Assembly (NCBI GenBank): GCA_018907035.1
Contig: JACCIC010000099.1
Coordinates: 1,518,501-1,582,500, forward strand
DNA length: 64,000 nucleotides
Source of the DNA: Sycobia sp. Sy_11
Taxonomy: Eukaryota; Arthropoda; Insecta; Hymenoptera; Epichrysomallidae
Direction: 5' to 3'
The notes beneath the pieces are model-generated. The model did not search any database. It saw nothing but the letters and a program-made list of their open reading frames with translations, and had not been told where the DNA came from. Each line of letters starts with the position of its first letter. Within the stretch, counting starts at the first letter, position 1. A program made the translations under genes and the position numbers. Below are positions 49,380 through 61,311 of this stretch, piece after piece.

Positions 49380-50969
49380 AAAATTATTAGAAAATAACAA
49401 CACGTATCAATATGATCATATATTGTATAATATAATATCTTATATGATATTCATTATAATTATAGTGTGATGCACTTATTAACCTAATTTCACGGAAAGT
49501 TATAATTAGTTAATGCATGTTAAGTTAAATAAGACTAGAAAATTTTAAATTTCTTTGATTTGTAAAAAAACAGTTTTTTCAAAAATGTTATATTAGAGCG
49601 TTGATTAACAGTAAAAAAGTTGTCTAAAAAGGGCCGATGGTCAACCGCGCAATTTTTAAATAAACTTAATAAAGAAGGCTTAAATTTAAAGATTTGTAAA
49701 GAATCCGAACGATAAAGCCACAAAAGCAGTCAAAAATCCATTTCAGAATTCGTGTCTAATAAAAATTTTATCTTACAGCAACGGGCACTGCGGACACACG
49801 CCATTAATTACGATCTAACGCTGCGCGCTCGATTAGCGAGGCGCCCCCTCAACTCCACTCTCTTCTCACATACGGACAATTATACGGCGCTACGGCCGTA
49901 ACTTGTGCGGGTCGATCGACCAAAATAGCTGGAGCGTGTAGTTACACACGGTGGTTATATAATATATCGTCCGCGATCTGTATAGATAAAAGCGTAAATG
50001 ATTGCTCGAAAAGTTACCCACGGAATTCGATATTTAGCATGTTTTCCACATTTATGCTTGGTAAACGCATTTATGGCGAGGGAAACTGAGAAGGCAAGTC
50101 ATTATGGAATTATTAAAAAATAATCATTACAGATTCTTTGTCGAGCATTCTTTTCCCTGATTAAAGTATCTTACACGCCCAATATCCGAGGCTCGTTTGC
50201 GATTTTCTCTTCGCCCCTCCTCATTTCTTGCGAAAAAACATTTTGGAGTAAAATACAACATCCTCGGAAGCGTATAGCCAGTGATCGATCCAATTTTCTC
50301 CTAAGTATAATTATGAAATAACCATAACAAGCATAAAATGAAATATAGTAATTACATTATTTCTACTCATTCTCATATTTCATTTTATCCCACTCTTATT
50401 TATACAACTGCCACGGCCGTCATTAGCGAAGAAGATCTATTATACGTGCTTGTGAACGAAGCGCCCGCAAATGTTTATACAGCAATGCTTGCACGACTCC
50501 CCGGCAATATCCGAGATTTCGTCCCGGAGCCAAATCCTTCGCTTTGCCGAGCGAACCAGCGGAGGACTATACGGTTGTATAAAATGTGCAGAAACGTTGA
50601 TATTAGTATATGTAATTATAACGTTTATAAATGCGGTATAAATACGTGCGTATGGACTTGGAAAAAATAAAATAATTCGCAGGGATCCATTATTTTATTA
50701 AATTATTTCGTTAATAGCTCATCGAGAAGTTTCGTTCAATTGCATGAGGTATTAATGCGCGCGATGAATCCCAGAAAAAGAGAGAAAGAGAGTAAAACAA
50801 TAAACGATAAATTATGGAAATAAATAATCTTCAACGTGCTTGAAAATCGTTGTGACACTTTTACTGATGAAGCATAATCTTTCGTTTTCTTTAAAATTTA
50901 GTGAAGTAAATGTAAATAAATAAATAAATGTAATCTGATGAAACAAAAGACAGCACGACTAGCGAAATT

Positions 50970-51027
50970 TTGTTTTTTTTGTTTTTTTTTGTTTTTGTTT
51001 TTTTTTTAAATTATCGATTTTTTTTAA
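50970..51027. repeat. T-rich tract with spaced G
   Basis: Similar to the tract near 7.25 kb, again without a recognisable element beside it. Confidence 0.5.
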
Positions 51028-52594
51028 ATATAAAATAAAATACAAAATGAAAATTCGCATTGACACTTGCTTGCTATTCTTTGTTAAAATCAGAGTCTGA
51101 TAAAAGCGAGACAGTGACAGCCATCGCTGCACTCAATCACTCAAATAAAAGTTCGCCAGAAAAGAAAAAGCAAGCTCGATTTAGCAGCGATAAAAAAACT
51201 GATCGCCGCGAAAAAATAAAACGAAAAAATCGATTTCCATTGCAATCGATCATGTTAAATCGCAGAGACAGGAGCAAAGAAGGAGGGAGACCGAGAGAAA
51301 TAGACAGAAAAAATAATAAGCAAAAAACTACGCGTAAAATCTGAAAAACCTAAAGCCCAAATTATCGATAATCCTATTATCCGTAATGCGAAAAAGTGAA
51401 CGAGATGGGGGAAGGGGGGATCAGCTAAAAGGGAAGGTTAACGACTCGAGAAAGTAATTCAGTTAATAGGTTTTAACCGGGCTCCCGTTGTCTGTTAATA
51501 TTCTCGCGCGCGGGCGGCTTGCTCGTAATTTATATATACACCGAGCTCGGTAACGCCCAGTTCAACTCAACGTTAGACTTTCCATACCCTTCACCGTTGG
51601 CCGAAAGGTCGCTGAACCTCCTCGGAGAATTCGGCGATTGTTTGCTCTTATTTATATAGGTATGTGTTTGAATGCGTCTCACTGAGTGGGGGTTCCTACA
51701 TTCATGTTTCGCAAACTGATATGGTTTCCACTGCCATCCGTAGATCCTTGAAAAATCTACATTAAATATATTATGTGTATACACACATACGGTGTATATA
51801 TATGTGTGTGTGTCTATGTGTGTATGTGTGTTTTAGAATTAATAATGGTTATTATAATTACATAATATGAAGCAAAGGTATACCACAGTATTATTAAAAT
51901 TTGGGATTAAAACAAATATAATAAAAAGCATATTCCTGAAACTTATCCAATTGATTGAACACATGAATTACGCTGCGATATAGCTAACTCAAAGCTTGAT
52001 AAGACAATCAAATTCTTAAGTGTCCAGCTGTTATCACTACAACAGAGGGAGCAAGGCAGAGAGAACGAGTGAGATAGAAAACGGAGAGAGAGATAGAAAA
52101 AGAGAGGAAGTGAGGGAGAGAGAGAGAAAGAGGAAAAAAATGAAGAAAGGAGGGAGTGACAAGTCTCACAGCTAGTTTGAGAATATTTTGATAAAGGTAG
52201 AAATAGATCGAGGCAGCGAGAAGCCCTGAAACTTCAGCTGCTCTATTGTTATTTCCAAACTTGGCGAAGATAATCGGAATGCGCAAGGCCGAGAGAAGGC
52301 AACTTTGTTCCAAACTTCCTTGGGTCGCAATTAAAACAATTCGTCTCATCTTTTTTTCATTCATTATAAACTGGAATTGGTTTTTTTCTTTTATTTTAAT
52401 TGAAATATGTATTCGTAATTATCTTTGTATAACTTCTTTTTATATATATTTTTCATATATATAATTTTTTTTTATGATACTTAGCGTCGCTCTATTTATA
52501 CTTCCAAATACCGGTGCTAATCAGCGACGGAAGTCTACGATGTGTTTGTAAACAAAACACATGTAAATTATTACAGCGGTGCCTGTATCAATCG

Positions 52595-52665
52595 GCCGAG
52601 ACCGGAATTTGAACTCGAATCACCAAGTTACTAGTCCTTCGCTCTAGCGATCGAGCCATCGTAGG
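52595..52665 (-). repeat. tRNA-derived sequence (possible SINE head)
   Basis: On the minus strand there is an A-box-like TGGCTCGATCGCTAGAGC with perfect GCTC/GAGC D stem and a B-box-like GAGTTCAAATTCC at normal tRNA distance. The anticodon loop would be CTAGTAA (AGT, Thr), but the anticodon, acceptor and T stems pair poorly. A degenerate tRNA or SINE head is the best reading. It abuts a CA/TA microsatellite on its 5' side. Confidence 0.5.
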
Positions 52666-52668
52666 CCT

Positions 52669-52726
<58 letters not shown>
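52669..52726. repeat. Compound (CA)n(TA)n
   Basis: Sixteen bases of CA then 42 of TA, next to the tRNA-like element that ends at 52665. Confidence 0.95.
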
Positions 52727-52730
<4 letters not shown>

Positions 52731-54999
52731 TTTTGAAATAATTGTTATATATAGATAGATATTAGGCATGCATAAAAATATCGCAATGGCATTGACTCAA
52801 TGAAAGAATGAATGATATACTAGATATATACGATACATTTCTTTTTAATTAAAATTAGTTGAAGTCAACCATTTCAACGTTGGCATAGGAGAATTATTGA
52901 AAGTTTCTGCAAACAACTCAAATGAAAATTAATTCAATTATTAGATTTAAAAAGCAACTTAATAATAGTCGAAAGCTTCAGTTCCACTTTTAATAAGACT
53001 AAAGCATCCTTTAATGGAAGAAATATTGAGCTACTCTAATATGAGCAAAAGGCTGGTTCTAAGATATGTTTGCGAGAAAGGCCGGGAATAGAGTGGGAAT
53101 GGAGATCAACCTCTCTTTATTTCTTTTAATTATTTTTAATTGCGGCTTCATTCGTACTTCGGGACTCGAATATATTTCCTAAATTAGGAAAAGCAAAATA
53201 TAGAAATGTTCAACAAGTCGGTCCGAGCCGACGCGGACGGAATCGTTAAAGGCAGCGTGAAACTGGGCGCGTCTAGAAGGGAAGCGGGGAGAGAGGGGCG
53301 AAAACATTATTACAGCGACATTATGCCAAGCTCGGTAAAAGTGAATTACGCTCGTGTAGCCGGGGAGTATTTTGCGTTGAAAAAAGCCCCGGGATCCGCT
53401 GTTCGCCGTGTAGTTTTACGAAATTGCAACTTACGAAGTTAACTGAGTGCCGCGACGCTAAAAGCTACCCCCCGATTGAAATTCTTTCGACGAAGTAAGA
53501 AAACGCTTGGGGAAGACAAAGATTGTACTCGGCGAGAGAAATCAATGGAGATTTGGAAATTTGTATAGTAGTTTATTTGCTCTTAGCAAGACTAAGAATT
53601 GGATCGACTCGTTGTGAATAGAAAAGGTTTCCTTTTCGATAGGATTAAAACTGAACGATGGAACGTCGTATTAATACAACTATCGCCTTGAAGTTGGCTT
53701 GACCAGCGACGCATTACTTCGCGATCGTCTTTAATATATAGGCAAGCTTCTTTCTTCATCGTATAATCGCGTATAGACAATCGCTTCAATTTTCAATTTT
53801 CGAAGCGACTTTCTCCACTTTTCCAACTTCCCGGAAAAGAAATATCAGCACATCGATCTCAGCGCAAAGGTATAAGTGCACTTGTCCTTTACTTTAGCCA
53901 CATGGTGGGATGTTTTATGTAAAGATCGGGCTTCACGGACTCTTTTGTGAATTTTACGGTGAAAGGAACAATTTGTAATACATAAAGGGCGGTAAAAGCT
54001 AATTATTATTAGTTATCTTCATTAACTAAATATCATAAAATGACTAAAATGTGATTAAAATTTCTGTTAACTCAGTTAAACATCAAATGAACTAAATATA
54101 CAATAATTTCAAAAATATTTTTTATTTTAAATCAATACAGTAGGCAATAAAAAATGACAAAATGTAATATTATTCACGAATATGATTTGTCAAATACAAA
54201 ATTCATAAGTAGAAATAATTGCCGGAATAATAATTAAATACCATTACCCGAATCGTATTCATTAGTTCGATTCGTAAAAGAAGAATATAGCCTCGACCTC
54301 AAGATATGTTCACACGCGTTCTTGCAATGGATTTAACTTAATTTTGTTTATAGCTAAGAAAAAATTAATTGCACAAAAACATAATGGGAAAGAAAATTAA
54401 GTTGATTTGTTTTTAGCATTTTAATAAACCTCATTTTGCATAGTGCAAGGAGCACGAAGTACTTAAGAAATTTATCTTCACTGTTGCTCTACGTGATTTG
54501 ATTTACTGCTTCTTTAAATGGGTGAAAAAATTCGAAGTTTTCACGTGAATGTTTATCAAATGGCGTATTTGTCGAGAGTGTAAATGAGACAAAATGAAAT
54601 AACATATAAAAAAAGTATAATATGGTTGTAATTATCTGTTAGGGAATATGATCGCATTTAACACTTTGTAGTAACAGCTACAGTCTTATCACCACAATCA
54701 ACTACGAATTCTAATAAATACCTCGATAAGCAAAAAAACACGACATTTCAATGACATTTAACTATTGTTAAAGAAGAAAATACTTTGCTGATTTTGGGAC
54801 TATATGCGTCGCTGGTGTGGGTGGGAAATTGATTCTATGTTGTAAATGGAAATATTATTGAAAGAAGCGGAAGTAAAGGGAATCGAGGACAAACATTCAA
54901 GCCTACGAAATTCCCGAGAATAAGTAGCTACAGCAGCACTGCCCTCTACTCTTCTGTATACGGAAATAGCACGCGCCCACCCGTAGGAATTCCCCAGGT

Positions 55000-56000
55000 A
55001 GGAGGGAAAGGCGGGAGGAAGAGGAGGGTAGTGAGATATTTATGCGACGTTTTAACGAGACGACGCGCGGCCGCATTATTGTCTCATCGTATACATCACG
55101 GGAGGAGGTTGGAGCTGACGCGTGCACTATAAACACAACAATGACGAGTACCAGAAAGCCGTGTGGCGCAATTAAACGGCTCGCGATGCATTTTGTCGCG
55201 GACGGCCATAAGGGAGAGGCCGTTCCGCGGGCAATTTTTCTTCGGAGGACTCTCCTTCTTACCTACGACAGAGGATACCGAAGCTGGAGTTTCCCTTCGT
55301 ACGAACGTCGGCTTTCCCGCATCTCGTAGCCGGTTAATTGCGCTTGTGTAACCGTCATATAGACGTCGGATTCGCTTGTCAGACTCAAGTGGCACCTTAT
55401 GCGCACTTGCCACATGAATAAAAGTTCGTATCATTTTTATCTGCGAATACGGTTGCTGAACGACATACATACGAAAGCACGGTTCCTTTACTACGTTTTC
55501 TAGTTGAATTTTTCCATTTCCCATAATCGCCGAGGCCGCTCTTCTCCACCCATTCTCTTTCTTTCTCTCTCTCTCTCTTGCAATTCGCCGCAAAAGATAC
55601 GAACAGACGTGGGCTAACGAATGCGCGCGCAGTACCTGCGATTCGCAAGGGAGTCTCGCAAAATATCTCGGAGCGTCCGCGGGAGTGCCTGCTTTGCTTT
55701 AAGAGAAATGCACATTTATTAAAATGACGCCCTCGACGATGCCGTATACGTCTACAGTTATATGCAGGGAAGCCGCGGTATACGTTTTCCAAGTAGGTCG
55801 AGAGCATCGAGGTCCAATGCGGCAGGCTGATACACGCGAATTACCAGGCGAGGCGGATAAGACAAAAGGACTTCCTCTTGCTCCCTTTCTTCGCATTGTA
55901 TCTCCGTCCTCGAGGATAGCGCCGCTCAATTTCGACGAGAAAGTCGCCGGGGAAAACTCTTACGTCGAAGAGTGGAAAACTTTTTTTTCCAAAATTTAAA
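55000..56000. other. GC-richer stretch in intron 2
   Basis: Overlapping open frames on both strands (up to 165 codons on the minus strand) without recognisable domains. Probably non-coding. Confidence 0.3.
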
Positions 56001-56569
56001 AACTTCGCTCATAATCGATCAACGAATAAGGATTTTAGGACATTTATTCTTTCATCAACTATGCGCTATCAGTTTCGCGATGTATTATTTTTATAACGAA
56101 ATTGTAATTAAGTTGGATTTTTTTTTTATAATAAGGGTTTAAAAGAATCGTGCTTCAAACATAATTTACATCTTGGAATGCAGCTTGAAAGAATTTGCTG
56201 CTTTGAAATTAAAATAAAAGACTCCTCGAAACTTTTATTAATCTCACCTAAAATATTGAAAGATTTCTTGATTGATTATCCAGAAGATATGAGAAGTTTC
56301 TGAAAAACTTCTATAAAAGTTATGGAATGAAAAAAAATTCGGAAGATATAATAAAATTTTAATACTTACTAAAAATAACCTGCGCTTGCGCATAAATTAA
56401 AAAATTACATTCTGTAAGATTGACAATTATATATATAGTGTTTCAAATTAACATCCAGAGTGTTGTTCGTAAAGATAGCAAATATATCCAAATAATGACT
56501 AATTATCGCTGCCAATAAACGTTGAATATCACCTAAAAAATAAAAGCTCTCATCCCTACCGAGGACTTC

Positions 56570-57080
56570 TGCCGATAATATTTCTTTATCCCCGATACGT
56601 TGATCGCTACATTTCGCCGATCGCGGAATCGGGTAACGACAATCGAACATTTCGACAAAGGGAGCCGCGCTTCTACACAGTCGAGAATGTCGGCGAGGGC
56701 GGAGGGAAGGGCGAGTTAGAAAAAACACTCGGCTAGCCGCGGGCAACCCCTCCCCCCGCTCGAGCGCGCCCGTGGCGGCGGCCGTCGTTTTGGCAGCATT
56801 TGTTGCGGGGACGAGCTTGAATACGCCCGTAATGAGAGCCCATCCCCCCTCCCCCGCGCCGGCTGGCGTTGCGCCCAACGTGAGCCGGATACAAATGCAT
56901 CCGCGATTTGTCATTTCGGATGCGCGCAAGGGCGGGCGGGGGGTGGGGGTCAGGGAAGGAGAAACTCGCGTAACGCGAAGGTCGACGGTGATTATCGGGA
57001 TGTGGACCACCGTGTCGCGTCGTCGGTCGCTGTGCGCGCGTGTTGCTTGCACAATGGACGGCTTCGCGTTTGAGGACTCT
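56570..57080. other. GC-rich island with G-quadruplex motif
   Basis: About 0.5 kb. The minus strand is open for 215 codons (56405-57052) but the product is low-complexity and ends in AT-rich sequence, so I do not call a gene. Confidence 0.35.
56930..56955 (+). other. G-quadruplex-type motif
   Basis: GGGCGGGCGGGGGGTGGGGG followed by TCAGGG: at least four runs of three or more G with one- to three-base loops, a canonical quadruplex pattern. Confidence 0.6.
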
Positions 57081-60000
57081 TAATTTCGCTCAACGATTCC
57101 CGAGAATTGAAGTAAATATTAATGTAATGAAAGATTTGCACTTTTTGTTCGTTATGTTTTGACGGTCTAATATTCAAGAAAGGTCGCCAACAATTTCCTT
57201 TTAATTGTTGCGAATGGTTTTGTCTTTCTGCAACGGCTGCTCTTACATTGAAATTCATGTATAAATAAAACAACGAGGACGACAATGAAATAATTTAAAT
57301 TAATACAGCTAGAAAAGTAGTGAAGGCAATAACTGTCCGTACTCATTTGTCGGAGTAATATTTAGAAAAGCGATGACACGAATAGAATAACATATGATAT
57401 TTATAATGTATATTAAACAGCAACGCTTACTCTTTATATACGTGTAAGCACGGAAGAGCGCAAAATAAGCATCCAATAAATTTTCATAAAGGAGTTTGAT
57501 GTCGTTTATTTTCAAAAATGATCTATGTACATAAGTAAGATGATTTTGAATGATCTAATTTGCTAAAGTTTGAATATATAAATTATTTAAAAATAAAATA
57601 AAAAAATACCATGTAATATATTAATTTCCATTAAACATACTACTATTATTGAATACTTACTGAAATTCGAGCTGTTTTACACTTATTTTTTTTAGCAACA
57701 TGCGCCTGCTACAAAATAGGTATTACTACTTATTACATATATGCGATACATGCACGTTTATATGTCATATTATAGGTACAATACGTATGTCTATGCGATA
57801 CGTAACAACTTCAAATTTTAATCGAAAATTAATTTGGAATGAGTTGAATTTGGTAATTGTGAGTAACTTATATGCAATATTATTGAACATTATAAATGTT
57901 CACAGTTTGCGTTGAGATCGGAATACATTAAATTGTCTGCAATTCTAGGCAAATCATTAAACTTAATTTATTTGATTTTTAATGTTCAGTAATGCAATAT
58001 GTTATCATACAAAGCTGCATTCATCTTCTGAAACTCATTTGTTTTGTAATATAATTGAGTTATAGGCCAGAATAGCATTAACACACTGTGCAGAAGCTAC
58101 GTTATTGGGAATAAGATGAGTCAATATAGAAAATCTTATAGTTTAATTATACCAAAGTTAACGAAACCATAAATGCAAATAACTTAATTATCCATCCAAA
58201 TTACCGATGTTTTGCTCCTCCAAACATTTAAGCTAAAATAACACGAACCACAAATAGTGTAAAACTGTGATTAATATTTTATAAACTAACTTTGAAACGG
58301 TAAAACATTGAATTGTAATTTTATTACGGTGAGAAATGAATTGCGCTCTTATGTAAGGGATCCATTTCATGTTTTATATAGCCAATTCACTTGCATTATT
58401 ACATATATTTCCTTTATAGCTTCGTAATTTTACTTTACTCACACCTTCGTTTCCATTCAAGTCATTAACTTGTAAGAGATTGCCTTTGTACGCATTATAA
58501 TATAGATTTTCTTATCCGACTGCCAAAAGCGACCATATACAATTTCAATATCAGTTCGTTTGTATACGAAATCTATCCAGTCGCGCTTCATTTTAATTTC
58601 TTCACGTGCAAAGTTATGCAATTTACAGTAAAATCTCTGTATTTCATCGCATGTGACTTTATCAAATAATTTTAAAGAATATCCAAAATTTCATATTTCT
58701 ATCTCCGTTTCTCCTTTTACCGATACAGATATGTATACTTGTACTTCTTCCATTACTCGTAATCACGTTACTTCATAGGTATCATTTCCCAAAAACATGC
58801 TATGTGGTAATAACGTAATGCCGGTATCTCAATCGATATCGGGAAAAAATTTTTTCTTTCAAAGACCATTTTATATTTACCATTCGGTCCTTCACTTATC
58901 GTAGTGCTATATACTATATAAATTACCGACATTCAATAAAATGCGTGTAAAATAACTGCGTTTCCGTTAAACAGGCATGTGCTGTTACATGCTGATTTAA
59001 TATATAGGCACAATCATGTCGGATGCCTCATATCCTGTTCTTTGATCTTACCCTGGGAATAACTTTTGAGTGAAATAATTTGCGCTTCATAGACTTTCTC
59101 CACTGGCTTAAAATAAAGCATATTTCTATCGAATTTCATTTCAAAAAGATACACCGAGTTCGCGTCAGTACAAATAGTGAACTATATACGATTCAAAGAG
59201 TCTTATAAGTTATCGACGCGAGAAATTCGATCGACCCGGACGAAGTAGGACTTTCGCATTTAAAAATCGAACTTTGAGATAATTGTTCGTAACTTCGAAA
59301 ATCCCGAGGCTAATTTGCATTTGGCAAATTTCGAGTAAGAACTTCAAATTTCTTTGTTCAAGTCGTCAACTTTGAAGCGCGCTCAATTTCAACTTGCAAA
59401 GGCTGCACCAAGTCCGTAAAAACATCAGCTTCGGAGTGATTAAAAGCAGCGAGAGTATAAAAAATACTTTCTAAAACTTTTCTTGCCAAATATTCTTAAC
59501 TTCTTTAACGAATCTGCTCGATTCAAATTATGGAGAACTTTGAAAATTTCAATAAATTTCCATAAATCATAAATTGCCGAGAACTTCGTCGTATGAAAAA
59601 AGATGCAATTCTAGTAAAACAAAACGAATACGAGGTTTAGACATTATCAGGTGTGAGAAAGAAACCACTTTTTGTTCTTTCTGATTCTTTTTACCGTGAG
59701 AGAACTATAGGAAAATAATGACTAGTTAAATTATATTTCAACATCTATATACGTAATAGAGATACGTGCTTTCGACCTCACATATGTTGACTATTTCCAA
59801 GCAGTAGAATTCTAAGTTCTTGGTCTAACAGTCCTAAACTTATTATCAAATTTTTGTCTTACTGTCGCTTTTCTACTCATTTGCCTTTCCATAAAATGAT
59901 ATTCTTTTCTAATTCAATAAAAGAATGTGATACCCTAATAAGATATATTGAATGTTTTTATTATAAACAGAAATTATATTTCCAAATATCAATTAAAATA

Positions 60001-60743
60001 ATCTTAACGATCAATATAAAACAATTCTTGAAAATAATCTCTGTTAAATAGAATATCATACAAAAGATTAACTACATAATTAAAAAATGAACGATCTTTT
60101 ATTGTATATTTAAATTGAAGTATACAGTGTCATGAGAGTTATTTTTTAAATGAAAACTCAAATAACATCGCATTTCAATTAACAAAAAATAACAAAGCAC
60201 ACGTTCGTGAATATAGTTTCAGCCAAACTTTTTTCTTTTGATCGTTCGTGTTTCTGTATATCAAGTGTCAAAAGTAACGATTCTCGTTAAAAATTTCTTC
60301 TCTTGTCAGAGTAATAAGAGGGAACAATAATAACTGTAAATAAAAGAAAGCACGATGTTTTTCATAAGAGAAACCGTCAGATTCTACAGAGCTCATTTTC
60401 AAGACAATCAGATTTACTTCGCCCATTCTGGGTCATATCTGCTGGCGGTTTCTCTGTCTTATTTAATTCACCTTATCATAACGTGCGTATTGGGCACATA
60501 ATCCAAATGAAATAAGAATTTGAACAAATGCACGAGAATTTTGCCTCATTTCAAAGTTTTAATAGATCTTTTAAACAGAAACTAATAAAGTACGGCAATG
60601 AGTGGCACTCTTTAAAGCTGTAAAACCTTACAAACCGATATGAAAATCCTTTTGCGCGCTCGTTCGATTGATTATCCATACCGCACTCTGTGTTATCATA
60701 AACTGACCCGAATTCTCTCGTTTCTCGCCCGTGGCGTCATTAG

Positions 60744-61311
60744 GTGATATCCGAGTACTGCCGCACGAGGCTGCAGTCGAGGCCGTTCACGCACATCGTG
60801 ATGGACATGTACCGGGAGGTGATGCGCTCGCCCCAGTACGCGGCGAGGAAGCGGGCCGCCACCACCAGCAGCAGCAGCAGCAGCAGCAGCACCGCCGCCG
60901 CCACCGCCGCCGTCGCGGCTACGTCAGCGAAGCCGACGCGCTCGAGCGCCCCGGCCTCCTACCAGCACCAGCAATACCAGCATCCCCTGGGCGCGAACGC
61001 GGTGCCCCAGCGTCAGAATCCGCCGAGTCAGCAGCAGCAGCAGCAGCCGAGACACCGCGTCAAGGGCTCTCTGTTCAGGATGCAGTCGAGGAACTCGCGC
61101 TCCCAGCCGAACCTCCTGAGCGTGTCCGGCGCGCAGCAGCACCAGCAGCAGCAGCAGCAACAGCAGCAGAGGTGCGGCCTGGGCGGCGGCACGCAGAGGA
61201 CCAACGCCGACGGCGGGAACGCGGTGTCGTACGCCTACGACGTGGATGAGGCGAGGCAGCTGCACCGGCACGCAAGGACCAATTCGCAGCCGGACTGCTA
61301 CACGGATCGAG
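60744..61311 (+). CDS. Coding exon 3 visible: end of KIND domain and low-complexity linker
   Basis: Entry is phase 0 after acceptor GTCATTAG and exit is phase 1 at CGAG|GTACGT, giving 189 codons plus one base. Residues 1-27 (VISEYCRTRLQSRPFTHIV and on to YREVM) continue the LLD end of the previous exon and look like the last helices of KIND. In PTPN13 the equivalent segment also has a basic stretch followed by an amphipathic helix. From about residue 42 the sequence turns into linker: eight Ser, an Ala/Thr-rich part, then Gln-rich and basic segments with six and nine consecutive Gln. Sites RNSRSQP (about residue 114) and RTNSQP (about residue 178) are possible phospho-serine docking sites. 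The codons are strongly GC-ending. The acceptor is 26.8 kb from the previous donor, but the peptide is continuous across the junction. Confidence 0.88.
60867..60890 (+). repeat. Coding (AGC)8, poly-Ser
   Basis: Eight uninterrupted AGC codons in exon 3, read as Ser. The same repeat unit in another frame would be Gln or Ala; the exon frame fixes Ser. Confidence 0.9.
61029..61046 (+). repeat. Coding (CAG)6, poly-Gln
   Basis: Six pure CAG codons in exon 3 after PPS and before PRHRVKG. Confidence 0.9.
61134..61169 (+). repeat. Coding CAG tract, QQH plus nine Gln
   Basis: Two CAG, one CAC and nine Gln codons with a single CAA among the CAG. The CAC and CAA interruptions break the pure tract. Confidence 0.9.

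Larger units (their letters stand above)
33984..60743 (+). other. Intron 2 visible (26.8 kb, phase 0)
   Basis: GT-AG intron from GTAAGT to GTCATTAG. It lies inside the KIND coding region. Contents: TA arrays at 34.1, 35.7, 36.05, 39.1 and 45.4 kb; GC-rich islands at about 37.55-38.35, 39.5-40.0, 41.3-41.7, 44.6-45.2, 55.0-56.0 and 56.57-57.08 kb; fold-back elements at 48.13-48.69 kb; tRNA-like remnants at 49.3 and 52.6 kb. From 57.1 to 60.7 kb the sequence is AT-rich and I see no genes in it. No open frame in the intron has a family I can name. Confidence 0.8.

Noticed and set aside
50338..50670. Open frame with a protein-like stretch (ISEEDLLYVLVNEAPANVYTAML) after an acceptor-like CCGTCATTAG
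   Set aside because: No donor at a suitable place, not similar to KIND or its linker, and exon 2 joins exon 3 without it.
55096..55593. Minus-strand open frame of 165 codons
   Set aside because: No recognisable domain, and other frames across the same stretch are open on both strands, as in the other GC-richer parts.
56405..57052. Minus-strand open frame of 215 codons, the longest in the window
   Set aside because: It covers a GC-rich island with low-complexity Ala/Pro/Arg translation, then runs into AT-rich DNA; the opposite strand is open as well and no domain is visible.
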